This document shows positions 63,616-64,000 of a stretch of DNA of 64,000 nt, piece by piece. The stretch comes from Chryseobacterium turcicum. GTDB lineage: Bacteria > Bacteroidota > Bacteroidia > Flavobacteriales > Weeksellaceae. Location: positions 910,001-974,000 of the forward strand of contig NZ_JAJNAY010000001.1 of assembly GCF_021010565.1 (NCBI RefSeq), read 5' to 3'. The notes beneath the pieces are model-generated. The model worked only from the letters and a program-made list of their open reading frames with translations, ran no database searches and had not been told where the DNA came from. The translations under genes and the position numbers were made by a program. Positions within the stretch are counted from its first letter, which is position 1. Every line of letters begins with the position of its first letter.

Positions 63616-64000
63616 ATGAAAAAAGTATTTACTTTTATCGGACTCGTTTCGATAGCTGCATTCTCTAATGCCCAGATTGTTATTAATGAAATCTATACCG
63701 GTGGCGGACTTCTTGGTGCCGCGATTACCAATGATTTCATAGAATTGAAAAATATTGGAACTTCTACTTCTTCTCTCAATGGTGCAACTCTTCAATACGC
63801 ATCAGCTTCCGGAGCTTTCACTCAGTATAATAATTTACCCAGCATTACTTTAAATCCGGGGCAAACCTATTTAATTCAACAAGGCTCAGATGGATTAGGT
63901 GGATTGATTAATTTGCTTAATCCTAATCTCATAGTGACTGTTTTGCTCAATTTAGATGGATCGCCTGCGGTTGGGATAGGGATTGGTCTTGCACTTACTT
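63616..64000 (+). CDS. secreted lamin-tail-domain protein (5' part only)
   Basis: 128 codons from ATG 63616 to the window edge. Signal peptide (FTFIGLVSIAAFSNAQ), then IVINEIYTGGGLLGAAITND FIELKN and SLNGATLQYASASG, TLNPGQTYLIQQ: the lamin-tail pattern again. It follows a paralogue-like neighbour in the same orientation, so this is a tandem family. A TAATTTTG -7 box lies at 63573-63580. The C-terminus lies outside the window. Confidence 0.85.
   Translation, partial: MKKVFTFIGLVSIAAFSNAQIVINEIYTGGGLLGAAITNDFIELKNIGTSTSSLNGATLQYASASGAFTQYNNLPSITLNPGQTYLIQQGSDGLGGLINLLNPNLIVTVLLNLDGSPAVGIGIGLALT

Overview
The window looks like the chromosome of a flavobacterium close to Chryseobacterium. The DNA is AT-rich. 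Promoters fit the Bacteroidetes pattern (TTTG, about 19 bp, TAnnTTTG). Recognisable genes include a PorV/PorQ-family protein, a type IX secretion (T9SS) sorting domain, menE, a degradative-type HMG-CoA reductase, and many secreted proteins with short signal peptides ending in AQ or SQ. All names are inferred from sequence patterns by eye; no database search was run.

Layout. 1-4.5 kb: start of an acyl-CoA carboxylase beta gene (minus), an SRPBCC membrane protein, then an EamA transporter, a PorV/PorQ-family protein and a secreted protein. 4.5-6.8 kb: a fasciclin protein divergent from an ECF sigma/anti-sigma pair. 6.8-10.2 kb: a rearranged uvrC locus, with an intact uvrC, a secreted-protein gene, a dispersed 250 bp repeat and a second, truncated uvrC 3' end. 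10.2-24.8 kb: hutH, an acetyltransferase, a split DNA-repair pair (TIGR03915-type protein and radical SAM protein), HMG-CoA reductase followed by a tightly packed operon with a 55-residue gene, a ClC channel, sucC, a cysteine-motif protein behind a second copy of the 250 bp repeat, and a DUF2236 protein. 25-42.4 kb: recA, a phosphodiester glycosidase-like lipoprotein, htpG, an AraC-type membrane regulator followed by two tandem serine hydrolases with TPR tails, an alpha/beta hydrolase, a LemA/GIDE-like membrane operon, an alkyltransferase-like protein, an acyltransferase, and a minus-strand run menE-arfB-beta-barrel-deoxyhypusine synthase-like.

42.4-59 kb is the most unusual region. Two tRNA-Gln(UUG) genes lie in 135 bp direct repeats (one mismatch) that bracket 12.7 kb. 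Inside are a DUF389 membrane protein and a 9.4 kb gene for a 3118-residue secreted protein. That protein is built of ten calcium-binding TSP3-type units whose inserted ectodomains strictly alternate between two kinds. It is followed by a small secreted protein. Just outside the second tRNA are a membrane-bound LuxR-type regulator and a 597-residue secreted protein. The giant protein, the small protein and the 597-residue protein share a short 'MVYN...W' module, so they may form one cell-surface system. 59-64 kb: a 1087-residue outer-membrane protein and two tandem lamin-tail-domain secreted proteins, the first with a type IX sorting domain and the second cut by the window edge.

The housekeeping genes are ordinary. 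Signs of accessory change are concentrated at uvrC, the 14 kb DNA-repair pair, the dispersed repeats and the tRNA-Gln-bracketed adhesin region.
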